Assembly (NCBI RefSeq): GCF_007746075.1
Contig: NZ_CP036339.1
Span: 2,056,885-2,120,884, forward strand
DNA length: 64,000 nt
Origin: Lacipirellula limnantheis
Lineage (GTDB): Bacteria > Planctomycetota > Planctomycetia > Pirellulales > Lacipirellulaceae
Direction of reading: 5' to 3'
Positions 8,925 through 18,349 of the stretch are shown here, piece by piece. The notes beneath the pieces were generated by a model. It searched no databases, was not told where the DNA came from, and saw nothing but the letters and a program-made list of their open reading frames with translations. The translations under genes were made by a program, and so were the position numbers. How positions within the stretch are numbered: position 1 is the first letter of the stretch; the number at the start of each line of letters is the position of its first letter.

Positions 8925-9220
8925 GCCGCCTCTTGCGGACGCGCCAAGCTTGCATCGATCTGCAAAGGCTCTGGATTTATGTTGCCGAGCGGAACTTTCC
9001 GGCGGCCGACCGGCTCATCAAGCGATTGGAGCAGACGTTTCGTGTGCTCGAACAGCACCCGCTTGCGGGTGAGTCCGTGGAATACCTTCGCCTCAATACT
9101 CGACGAGTTACCGTCGGCTCTTATGTTGTGCTATTCGAGCCGCTGCCGGACGGCATACGGCTGCTTCGCGTCGTCCATTCATCTCGCCGTATGGAGGCCT
9201 TGTTTGAAGACGACAACTAA
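8921..9220 (+). CDS. RelE/ParE-superfamily toxin
   Basis: The 99-residue product has the size and layout of RelE/ParE toxins: an N-terminal helical pair (ACIDLQRLWIYVAERN, AADRLIKRLEQTFRVLEQHP) followed by a beta sheet (RRVTVGSYVVLFEPLPDGIRLLRVVHSSRR). The motif L..HPLAGE and the final VVHSSRRMEALF segment are typical of ParE-like members. Such toxins act on gyrase (ParE) or cleave ribosome-bound mRNA (RelE); the sequence does not decide between them. The start codon overlaps the antitoxin stop by four bases, so the two are translationally coupled. Confidence 0.85.
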   Translation: MSRLLRTRQACIDLQRLWIYVAERNFPAADRLIKRLEQTFRVLEQHPLAGESVEYLRLNTRRVTVGSYVVLFEPLPDGIRLLRVVHSSRRMEALFEDDN

Positions 9221-9282
9221 GACGATTGACTTTCAGAGAGACCACAGTCCCCTCTAATTATAAGATCAGTTAGCTCTCCTAC

Positions 9283-9588
9283 ATGCCCGCTAAAAAAACC
9301 TTCAACCCGTTCTATGTCCTCCTCATCCCCGCAGGGCTCGTCTTCGCGGTGACGGCGTTCGCCTACGGGTACATGGCGTTCCAGGCGGTCAACGCCATCC
9401 GCGCCGAAGCGGGCGCTCACGCCGGCCATCCGTTGTTTCAATGGCTCCGCGCCCATGGCGACGCGGCGCTGCTGATCGAGCTGGCGCTGCTGGCCGTCCT
9501 CACCGTGGCCGCGATCGCTACCGACAAACTTTGGGATCGTGCGGCGAAAGAACGCCAAGGAATTGAATGCGAAGTGAACCGCCGATGA
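9283..9588 (+). CDS. small protein with two membrane helices
   Basis: The 101-residue protein has helices at about residues 11-33 (VLLIPAGLVFAVTAFAYGYMAF) and 62-80 (LLIELALLAVLTVAAIATD), with a basic C-terminus. The last residues (ECEVNRR) and the stop codon are provided by a dispersed repeat that begins near 9574, so the native C-terminus may have been replaced. Function is unknown. Its codon use resembles that of its neighbours. Confidence 0.62.
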   Translation: MPAKKTFNPFYVLLIPAGLVFAVTAFAYGYMAFQAVNAIRAEAGAHAGHPLFQWLRAHGDAALLIELALLAVLTVAAIATDKLWDRAAKERQGIECEVNRR

Positions 9589-9694
9589 ACGCCGATAGAC
9601 GCAGATAGAAGGAAAAAAGCAGGCGACATTTCGGTCCATTCGCGTTCCCGCATTCCCTTCGTGCTTCCTTCGCGTCTTTGTGCCTTCGTGGTTA
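9574..9694. repeat. dispersed intergenic repeat element
   Basis: The left part (9574-9609) consists of short units of the type GAACGCCGATAGACGCAGATAG, and the right part (9657-9694) of units of the type CTTCGTG/CTTCGCGTCTTTG ending in TTCGTGGTT. The same vocabulary returns in the element at 10141-10310 and, in short form, near 25741-25770. It supplies the stop codon of the preceding gene. Confidence 0.5.
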
Positions 9695-9728
9695 ATCCCC
9701 CAAGCCACCACCTAACCAATCTATCATC

Positions 9729-10115
9729 ATGAAGATCAAACACAACGCCGAAGTCCCCCTGAACGACGTCACCATGGAAGGCGCCGCCGGCTGCAAGGTC
9801 CGCTGGCTCGTCGGCGAGGCCGACGCCGCGCCGAACTTCGCGATGCGGCAGTTCGAACTTGAACCTGGCGGCCATACGCCGCGACATTTCCATCCCTACG
9901 AGCATGAGATCTTCGTGCTGGAAGGCGATGGAGTGATCGTCGACGGCGATCAGCAGCGCCCATTACGCCCCGGCGACGTCGTCCTCGTGTCGCCCGACGA
10001 CGTCCACCAGTTCCGCAACGTCGGCAGCACGCCGTTCAAAATGCTCTGCCTCATCCCTAATTCAGCGGCCGACAAGAAGGTGACGGTCGTCCCCGAGTGC
10101 GGCATCGAGAAGTAG
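9729..10115 (+). CDS. cupin-domain protein
   Basis: This is a 128-residue single-domain cupin. Motif 1 supplies the candidate metal ligands His53, His55 and Glu60 (PRHFHPYEHEIFVLEGDG), and motif 2 is PGDVVLVSPDDVHQFRNVG with a His near residue 94. The double-stranded beta-helix fits its whole length. Small cupins of this type include isomerases, dioxygenases and sugar-binding regulators, and nothing here shows which. It is flanked on both sides by dispersed repeats and has no operon partner. Confidence 0.85.
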   Translation: MKIKHNAEVPLNDVTMEGAAGCKVRWLVGEADAAPNFAMRQFELEPGGHTPRHFHPYEHEIFVLEGDGVIVDGDQQRPLRPGDVVLVSPDDVHQFRNVGSTPFKMLCLIPNSAADKKVTVVPECGIEK

Positions 10116-10140
10116 GCTCGGTTGATCTGACGAATGCGGG

Positions 10141-10310
10141 GAGATTACCCACGAAAAAGACGAAAGGGAATTGCTAAAACTACACCGCTAATTGACGCTG
10201 ATAGGACGCTGATGAAATGCAGTTTTCTATTCTATTAGCGTCCTATCAGCGTTCATTAGCGGTTAGGCAATCTCCGTATTTCATTTCGTGCTGCTCGTCT
10301 TTTTCGTGGT
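10141..10310. repeat. large dispersed palindromic element
   Basis: An outer perfect 15-base inverted repeat has arms at 10149-10163 (CCACGAAAAAGACGA) and 10295-10309. An inner imperfect 29-base pair, about 26 of 29 matching, lies at 10185-10213 and 10234-10262 and contains the unit ACGCTGATAGGACGCT. The whole fills most of the space between the cupin gene and ligA and could fold into a long hairpin. Confidence 0.6.
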
Positions 10311-10313
10311 TAA

Positions 10314-12407
<2,094 letters not shown>

Positions 12408-12526
12408 TCACGAACAATCGAATTCATTCGGCGATGACGACTGATTGCTTCGACCGGAACGTGAGACTACACTACCGTTCTTGTGTTGGCCTTGACTACA
12501 ATAAGCACCATCTGGCGGAACTGCTC

Positions 12527-13525
12527 ATGAAGCGATCAGCGACCGATTGTTACTCTCGCCTCATCGGCGTGCTTGGCGTCATTTGTACCTTAGCGGCGTT
12601 TGTCGCCGTTGACGAAGCGAATGCTCTTCCAGCGTCTTCCGTTCGACGGTTGTTTGTCACGAACAATACTTACATTGGATCGTCTCAGCCAATTATTTCA
12701 TCCAAATTGGATGGCTCCTCTTCCCAGGTGATTGCGTTTTCTCAAGGAGGGGCGCTCGACATTGACGCTTTTGAAAATCACATCTACTGGACGGAGAATA
12801 ACTTTGGTAAAGTTCGCCGCGCTTCGTTAGACGGCTCGGGCATTGAAACGCTCTTTCAAGCGACTCCGTCATTTCCTGCAGTCATGCCTGCGGGGCTCGC
12901 GATTGATCCTGCCGCCAAGATCCTTTACTGGTCCAACCAGCAGATCAACGATATCAGGTCGATGAGTCTTGACGGCGTTAATCCGCAAGTACTTAATATT
13001 TCCGGTCTGGATACGCCGTACGCTCTGGCGGTCGACCATCTCAACGAGAAACTCTACTGGTCCGAATACCGTTTTCGAAGGATTAATCGGGCGAATCTTG
13101 ACGGTTCATCGCCAGAACTTGTAGTGCAGGACGGCGGAGATCTGCCGACGGTTGATGGGCTCGCGCTCGATCTCGTCGAAGGCAAAGTCTATTGGACCAA
13201 TCGCCTTTTGGATCGAGTGCAACGTGCCAATCTTGACGGCTCGCAAGTCGAGACAATCATAATGGCGAGCGGCTCGGGTTCCAATTTGCGCGACATTGAG
13301 ATCGACCCTATCTCCCGCAAGCTTTACTGGGTGGACGATCGCAAGGATATTTCCGAAATGTCCTATATCTATCGCGCAAATTTGGATGGGACTGGAAGTG
13401 AACTCTTGATGGAACTCGTCGGACAGGCGACTGGACTGGCCATCAGCGTGCCCGAGCCGAGCGCAGCGACGTTGTTGGCTTTTGGTTTGATTGGCGCTTC
13501 GTGCTATTGTCGTCGATCGGCGTGA
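12527..13525 (+). CDS. secreted YWTD beta-propeller protein with PEP-CTERM anchor
   Basis: The 332-residue protein starts at the ATG at 12527, which opens a signal peptide of about 32 residues; an upstream in-frame start at 12404 overlaps ligA and was rejected. Five or six repeats of the LDL-receptor YWTD class follow (IYWTENN, LYWSNQQ, LYWSEYR, VYWTNRL, LYWVDDR), each paired with a RANLDG-type loop, enough for one six-bladed propeller. The C-terminus is a PEP-CTERM signal (VPEPSAATLLAFGLIGA followed by basic residues), so the protein is probably processed by an exosortase/archaeosortase system at the cell surface. The binding partner is unknown. Confidence 0.82.
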   Translation: MKRSATDCYSRLIGVLGVICTLAAFVAVDEANALPASSVRRLFVTNNTYIGSSQPIISSKLDGSSSQVIAFSQGGALDIDAFENHIYWTENNFGKVRRASLDGSGIETLFQATPSFPAVMPAGLAIDPAAKILYWSNQQINDIRSMSLDGVNPQVLNISGLDTPYALAVDHLNEKLYWSEYRFRRINRANLDGSSPELVVQDGGDLPTVDGLALDLVEGKVYWTNRLLDRVQRANLDGSQVETIIMASGSGSNLRDIEIDPISRKLYWVDDRKDISEMSYIYRANLDGTGSELLMELVGQATGLAISVPEPSAATLLAFGLIGASCYCRRSA

Positions 13526-13551
13526 TCGAGGCGGATGGTTCGCAAAAGTGA

Positions 13552-14106
13552 GTGACGAAGGGTCGTGCGTTGTTTTCAGATCCTTATCAACCCTCAGCTA
13601 ACCCCGCCGGCGAGTACGCCGCCGAGCCGAACCTCACCGCCGCCCGCCGCGCCGAGTTAATCGCCGTCATCGAACAAGCGCCGCGCGAACTGGAACAAGC
13701 CGTCGCCGGCCTCAGCGACGACCAACTCGACGCCATCTACCGCAACTGGTCGATCCGCCAAATCGTCCAGCACATCGCCGACAGTCACGCCCACAGTTAC
13801 ATCCGCTGCAAGTGGACGCTCACCGAGGAGCAGCCGCTCATCAAGGCGTACGATGAGAACAAGTGGTCCGATTTGCCCGACGCCCGCGCCGGCGACGTCG
13901 CCGCGCCGCTCGCCATGCTCGCCGGCGTCCATCGCTGCTGGGTGCAATTGCTGAGGGCCATGACGCCCGCCGACTTCGCCCGCAGCTTCAACCATCCCGA
14001 AACGGGCAAGGCGGTCGTCCTCAGCGACGCCCTCAGCTACTACGCCTGGCATGGCCGCCATCACACGGCGCAGATCGCTTGGCTGCGCGAGCGGCATGGG
14101 TGGTGA
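13552..14106 (+). CDS. DinB/YfiT-like putative metal-dependent hydrolase
   Basis: This is a 184-residue four-helix-bundle protein of the DinB superfamily (YfiT/BstA branch). The likely metal ligands are the histidine in WSIRQIVQHIADSHAH and the C-terminal pair in WHGRHHTAQI. The N-terminal extension (ALFSDPYQPSANPAGEYAAE) matches the pattern of the YfiT subgroup. The start is a GTG at 13552; no ribosome binding site is obvious. The neighbours are unrelated. Members are thought to be thiol-dependent transferases or hydrolases, and the substrate is unknown here. Confidence 0.85.
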   Translation: MTKGRALFSDPYQPSANPAGEYAAEPNLTAARRAELIAVIEQAPRELEQAVAGLSDDQLDAIYRNWSIRQIVQHIADSHAHSYIRCKWTLTEEQPLIKAYDENKWSDLPDARAGDVAAPLAMLAGVHRCWVQLLRAMTPADFARSFNHPETGKAVVLSDALSYYAWHGRHHTAQIAWLRERHGW

Positions 14107-14410
14107 GTCGGCTTTCCGATTTAAACGTCAAGCGGCGGTAGACGACGCGGTTCGCAAGTTCGCCCGGCGAGCAACATTCCTATGGAAGGTGCGGGTCGCC
14201 TATTTGCGCGCCGATGCCGGCGCTGCGTTAATGGGCTAACACCCCTGAAGGGCGGCCCAAGCCGCGGCAACGCGCATTAAATCGTCATCTCGCGAGAAGG
14301 GGAGGGGGTGCAGTTGCGCGGCTCGCACCGGCAACTCGGCATCAGAAATCGTCGCGGCGTCGTCGAGCTAACGCGTCAGTACGTCGAATCCAAGTTGCTG
14401 CAGCCCCGCC
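14107..14410. other. intergenic start of a decayed island
   Basis: No supported gene. The stretch has stop codons in all frames of interest and no repeat family seen elsewhere in the window. It leads into transposase remnants. Confidence 0.4.
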
Positions 14411-14600
14411 GTGATGGATCGCGAACACTGGTTCAGGACTTGGACCAGCAATCCGCTGGAGCGGTTCATGCGCGAGATCGGACGACGGACTCGTGTCGTT
14501 GGCGCCTTCCCCGACGGCAACAGCGCGCTGATCCTGGCGGCGGCCCGGCTACGACAAGTCGCCGGGACCAAGTGGGGGACGCGCAAGTATCTCGTGACGG
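14411..14600 (+). pseudogene. IS256-type transposase, C-terminal remnant
   Basis: The frame opening at 14411 reads WFRTWTSNPLERFMREI, then GRRTRVVGAFPDGNSALIL, then WGTRKYL. The series NPLER-x3-EI-x-RRTRVVG-x-FPD-x2-SAL is the characteristic C-terminal block of IS256-family (mutator-type) transposases. Only about 60 residues of homology remain; the DDE catalytic part and the terminal inverted repeats are absent. The fragment is overlapped in another frame by the reading that leads into the next gene. Confidence 0.7.
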
Positions 14601-14667
14601 GGACAAACGCCCCTTGGAATTCTACGTCGCGACCTGCCGCGGCCGGACGAAGGGCAACCAGCGGATC

Positions 14668-15171
14668 ATGAAGCATGACGAGACGTTCGTAATCGTCCCT
14701 TCGCGAGGCGACGACGACGCAACGAAGTACGACTTCTACGTTTCGCACGCTCCAACTAGGTTTGCAATCGTTGCCGACCAAGGACTTCTACAAGATTGTG
14801 CCAAGTGCCCGAAGGCGCTGGAAGCCGTTCCGCTCCCGGAGCGCGCGAGCCAATTTGCCTCGACGCCGATTGTCGAGCCAGAAGAGAGCTTCACGCGACG
14901 GGAAGAAGACATCGCGATCGCGGCCGAACTATTGCAGGCGGGCCTGGTGAACGAACGGGAGATTGTCGCGGCTGTCTCGGACTGGTCGATTCACGGCAGC
15001 GTTTCGCTGACGGATCACCTTGAAAAGCGGCAGTTGCTCCGGGCCGAGCAGATCGACGCCTTGCGGCAGCGCGCCGTTGGCGCCGCCGAGCGCCCCCGCG
15101 CTGCACGCCCGACATCTTTGATCGCGGAAGGTGCTAGCCGTTCCCATTCAATCAGCCGTTACAAGACGTGA
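14668..15171 (+). CDS. hypothetical protein within the decayed island
   Basis: This is a 167-residue reading from the ATG at 14668. The second half has regular helix-forming sequence (EEDIAIAAELLQAGLVNEREIV, then SLTDHLEKRQLLRAEQIDALRQ), resembling the small 'two-helix plus hairpin' modules found beside planctomycete regulatory proteins and kinases. The same frame stays open upstream to 14308, but that part is arginine-rich and runs over the transposase remnant, so it was not included. No signal peptide and no catalytic motif. It may be an intact small gene or the tail of a larger broken one. Confidence 0.42.
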   Translation: MKHDETFVIVPSRGDDDATKYDFYVSHAPTRFAIVADQGLLQDCAKCPKALEAVPLPERASQFASTPIVEPEESFTRREEDIAIAAELLQAGLVNEREIVAAVSDWSIHGSVSLTDHLEKRQLLRAEQIDALRQRAVGAAERPRAARPTSLIAEGASRSHSISRYKT

Positions 15172-15239
15172 GTATGCAAGGCGACGACGGCCTTCCCCGA
15201 ATCATGTACCAGCTGTCATGAGAGAGTCAGGGTTAGTGG

Positions 15240-15509
15240 ATGTTTCTCCGCCGGCTCGTTGAGACAGAGCCGGGCGGGTTGGGGACGCGCGAGTTCATCG
15301 GCGTCTTGCGACTCTTGGAAGGGTGCTCCTGGCAGCGACTCCAAGACGCCGTCGAGCACGCTCTCGACATCGGCGTCCATGACGCCGATGCGATCCGGTT
15401 GATCGTCGAGCATCGTCGCCAAGCGCCGGTCGCGCTCTGCTCGCTTGACGGTCGGCCCAAGCTGCGGCTAGTCGACGCTGACCGTAACGAACTCTCGGCC
15501 AGGCGCTGA
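15240..15509 (+). pseudogene. IS21-type transposase (IstA), C-terminal remnant
   Basis: An 89-residue reading contains GTREFIGVLRLLEG, then RLQDAVEHALDIGVHDADAIRLIVEHRR. The arrangement, a VLRLLE helix, then AV..AL.IG....DAI..I and a short proline-containing end, matches the C-terminus of IS21-family IstA transposases. There is no upstream DDE domain and no istB gene, so this is a fossil fragment. The stretch 15510-15790 after it holds no gene I can support, only a hairpin at 15747-15769 before the next gene. Confidence 0.5.
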
Positions 15510-15790
15510 CTCGGAACGGCTCGTCCCCCCGACGGCCGTAGCCGCCCTGCCCCGCAGCGATTCTTCGCTGGCTCGCAAACGCCCCGGATTGCGCCGCCGC
15601 GGCGCGCACTAAATCGATCGCCGTTTCGCGCCACAAATCACTGGGCCTGCTAGCTCGCGCCGAGCAAGCCAAAGCGGCCCCGCGGGCCAGCCGGCAACGC
15701 CTCGCGTTGCTTCGGCCGCGCGCGCGGTTCACGTTTTATTCACCCGACCGCCGCGCCTCTGGCGGCGGTCCCAGCAGAGAGGAAGCTGCC

Positions 15791-16390
15791 ATGTCCCTGA
15801 CGGCAGAAACAACGGAGAGCGTCCGCGCCACGCGGGCGTGGCAAGCCGCGTTCATCGAGATGGCGCCGACGATCGAGCGGTACGCCCGAGTCGCCTTTCG
15901 GAAGCTCGCGCCCGAAGAACGAGACGAAGCCGTGCAGACGACCTTGGCCGCCGCGGCCGTCGACTACGCCCGGCTGGCGGCGTCGGGACGCGGCGGTCGC
16001 GCTTACCCCACGACGCTGGCCCGGTTCGCCGTGCGTCGCTATCGAGCGGGTCGGCTCTTGGGGAGCCGCGACAATGCGGCCGACGTCGGCTCCCGCAAGT
16101 GGCGCTTGCGCGGCCGGCGCACCGAATCGATCGACGTGGCCGCCGAGCTGTGCGACTGTCGCCACGCCACGCCCGCCGAGCTGGCGGCGCTACGGATCGA
16201 CTTCGGCCAGTGGTTCGCCTCGCTGCCGGTGCGCGACCAGCGGGTCGTCCACGCCCTGGCCCAGGGGGAGCGCACCAGCGTCGTCGCGGCGCTCTGTCAA
16301 CTGACCGCCGGACGCGTCAGTCAGCTGCGCCGCGAGCTCTACGACAGCTGGATGACCTTCCTCGGCGAGGGTGCGCCTCGCGGCGCGTAA
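15791..16390 (+). CDS. sigma-70-like (ECF-type) helical protein
   Basis: The 199-residue product starts at the ATG at 15791, preceded by GAGAGGAAG. The N-terminal region (WQAAFIEMAPTIERYARVAFRKLAPEERDEAVQTTL) has the pattern of sigma region 2, and the C-terminal region (WFASLPVRDQRVVHALAQGE, then CQLTAGRVSQLRREL) looks like a region 4 helix-turn-helix. The middle is unusually basic. It may be a transcription factor of a mobile element rather than a housekeeping sigma. It is followed at once by a perfect 15-base-pair hairpin, so it is probably a single-gene unit, within an island of transposase remnants. Confidence 0.6.
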   Translation: MSLTAETTESVRATRAWQAAFIEMAPTIERYARVAFRKLAPEERDEAVQTTLAAAAVDYARLAASGRGGRAYPTTLARFAVRRYRAGRLLGSRDNAADVGSRKWRLRGRRTESIDVAAELCDCRHATPAELAALRIDFGQWFASLPVRDQRVVHALAQGERTSVVAALCQLTAGRVSQLRRELYDSWMTFLGEGAPRGA

Positions 16391-16401
16391 AGCCCGCGGC
16401 G

Positions 16402-16435
16402 GGCTGCCAGCGCCAGACGCCTGGCGCTGGCAGCC
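16402..16435 (+). terminator. strong hairpin terminator after the sigma-like gene
   Basis: A perfect 15-base inverted repeat (GGCTGCCAGCGCCAG and its complement) with a four-base ACGC loop begins 12 bases after the stop codon. A short TCTTTT run follows some 12 bases later. The uridine tract is not immediately adjacent, so termination may be only partly intrinsic. Confidence 0.6.
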
Positions 16436-16544
16436 GCGGGGCGGAGCTCTTTTGGCGCAGGGTGACTTCGTTTAGCTATCAGCGGCGCCGGCGCGGTCAT
16501 CGAGCGGGTGATCAGGCTCGAGGGGCGACCGTACGTTCTCCCTT

Positions 16545-16578
16545 CGCGCCCCGCCGTGGCCGCAGACGGCGGGGCGCG
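16545..16578 (-). terminator. hairpin between convergent genes
   Basis: A perfect 13-base inverted repeat (CGCGCCCCGCCGT at 16545-16557 and its complement at 16566-16578) has an eight-base loop. It lies 56 bases past the stop of the minus-strand gene and would end its transcript, or block plus-strand read-through. There is no T-run on either side. Confidence 0.45.
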
Positions 16579-16633
16579 TTGATACAAACACCAAATTGTC
16601 AAAGAGCAGTGCCGCAAGCGGGGCGGCGATCCG

Positions 16634-17062
16634 TTAGGCCGTCGCCGAAGGCGTCGGCGGCATGCCGCTCGCCGCAGCGTCCCTCGCCTCGCCAACAGCA
16701 GCCCCGCTCGCATAGGTATCAACCGGCCGCAATTTCGCTGCGCTTGCCTTGGCATTCTCCAGCTCATGTACCAATCGCAGGCAACGCTCGGCTTGGCGGC
16801 TCAGCTGGGAGTACTGCCGCAGGTCGTCCGCGACTCGTCCCCGATTCTCGGGCGATGTCGCCGCGTCGAGGAACTCGGCCTTCAGCGGCACGGCGAACTT
16901 CGAAGTGAGCTCGCACACGTCCGCCGTGAGCCAGCCGAGCGCCGCCCCGATAGGCGATGCTTGCTCTTGGGCCCAGCGGCGCAGCGGGTCATGACGCTCG
17001 CCGGCCGGCGCGAGGGTCGGTCCAGAGGGCTGGTCGGCAATCGTTGAAATGGGTTTCGACAT
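16634..17062 (-). CDS. hypothetical soluble protein of the accessory island
   Basis: The 142-residue product opens MSKPISTIADQPSG and is preceded by GAAAGGAAAG, which supports this start (complement of 17060-17062). It is mostly helical with the stretch WAQEQASPIGAALGWLTADVCELTSKFAVPLKAEF and a conserved-looking QYSQLSRQAERCLRLVHELE helix. No membrane segment, signal or catalytic motif. The same reading frame continues without a stop into the gene upstream on this strand, so a fused product is possible if translation begins further up. Function is unknown. Confidence 0.55.
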   Translation of the reverse strand: MSKPISTIADQPSGPTLAPAGERHDPLRRWAQEQASPIGAALGWLTADVCELTSKFAVPLKAEFLDAATSPENRGRVADDLRQYSQLSRQAERCLRLVHELENAKASAAKLRPVDTYASGAAVGEARDAAASGMPPTPSATA

Positions 17063-17512
17063 CTTCTTTCCTTTCACGCGAGAGTCTAGCGCGGGGCGCG
17101 GACCGTGCCGCGCGCAACCGCGCCGTCGCCGCAGAGCCCGGCCGTGAAAGTGCCAGATCGACGCGTCGAGATGGGGCAGCAAGCGAGCCTGCACCGACGC
17201 CAGCAGCCGCCGCCGCTCGCGCTGCAACGCGTTGAGCGTCCGACGGCGGCGGCGTGCTGCTTGCCGCCAGGCGAGGTACGCCGCGATGCGACGGGCCAGC
17301 CGCCGGTCGACGCCGATGTACGCCACGCGCTGCCGGCCGCTGAGGTCGCGGTAGCGGAGCTTGGCGCATCGCGCCCCCGACCGCAGGAACTCAAACGCGA
17401 CGAAGCCTTGCCGATCGAGGCGCGCGAGTTCCTCCGGCGGCAGCCGCGCCGCGAGCCAACGCTGGGCGGCCTACAGGGCGCGCGGCCGACGACGATTAGC
17501 GGTGACTTCCAT
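17063..17512 (-). pseudogene. basic protein gene interrupted by an amber codon
   Basis: From the ATG complementary to 17510-17512 the frame reads MEVTANRRRPRAL, then TAG at 17471-17473 (codon 14), then a long coherent sequence: WLAARLPPEELARL, GFVAFEFLRSGARCAKLRYR, VAYIGVDRRLARRIAAYL, and a highly basic helical stretch rich in RRRR and LQRERRRLL. The part after the amber codon is clearly protein-like, so the stop looks recent. The frame also lacks its own terminal stop and runs into the downstream gene (start 17062). Restart at the GTG at 17326 would give a shortened protein. The fold (short beta domain plus basic coiled helix) recalls small nucleic-acid-binding proteins of mobile elements; this is inference. 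Confidence 0.5.
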
Positions 17513-18349
17513 GGGCACGTTCCTTTTGAGTGCGGACCAGATTACGGACCTCGGCCGACAACCGACACAGACTGGTGACGGAGGCGGATTGTTGGGCGGG
17601 CGACGTGTCGCCGCCCGCCAGGTCGAGCGTTGCCGCGGCGTTGACCTCGGCGAACTGTCCGAACAGGTCGCCACGGCAAGCGGCGGCACGACGCCGCGCA
17701 CCCGCTACCCCTTCAGCCTAATGGCGCCGGCCGACACCATGTCAAGTCCGTTATTGCGCGGGCCGCGCGGAATTTGGGAAGTGATAGTTTTCCCGCAATA
17801 TCCAACGGCGCTGGCGATGCATAAATCGCCTTTTGAGTCAAGATCAATTTGGGCGGGGCGATGTTTTCTTGTGCGAGGGCTCGCTGCGACGTGGGCGGCC
17901 TCGGCTTCACGTCGTATAGCACGCCAACGTTCTCTACCACGTCGCCCGGTGCCTCGGCCTAACTCCACGCGAGCGCGGACGCACGTGAGCGGACTTCCGT
18001 GAAAGTAACGGCGCTCAGGGGCCTGCTGGAGAAGCGCAAGGAGGTCAACGTCGGCGGTCAAGTCGGGGGCAATCTCATTGAGATCGATCCAACCGGCTGA
18101 TACGTGGCGGGCGAGGAAGGCCCTGTATTACCGCAATGTCCTCCCCCACTCGTCATGCCGCCGCTGACGAGGCCTGTGATCGCGCCACCGATGGCGTACG
18201 CGGCAAGCATTCATTCAGCGCCGAGATAGCCGCGATCGTGGGCGGCTGGGCCCAACGCCCAGGGCGTCGGCAGCACGGGCACAATCGCAGTCAGGCAGCG
18301 GCATTCGTGTTGAGATTATACCACTCCCGCCAAAAATTCGAAAAAACAC
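17513..18349. other. gene-poor decayed stretch
   Basis: No gene I can support. Two short minus-strand readings (17705-18061, 17713-17940) overlap in different frames without recognisable domains. Around 18120-18200 the minus strand gives a short glycine-rich stretch that could be a remnant of a membrane or surface protein. It appears to be the right part of the decayed island. Confidence 0.4.

Noticed and set aside
14308-14667. N-terminal extension of the island hypothetical protein
   Set aside because: It reads across the transposase remnant in a different frame and is low-complexity; the ATG at 14668 is the first with coherent sequence after it.
17705-18061. Minus-strand frames of 118 and 75 codons
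   Set aside because: They overlap each other in different frames, show no domain or start signal, and lie in a decayed region.
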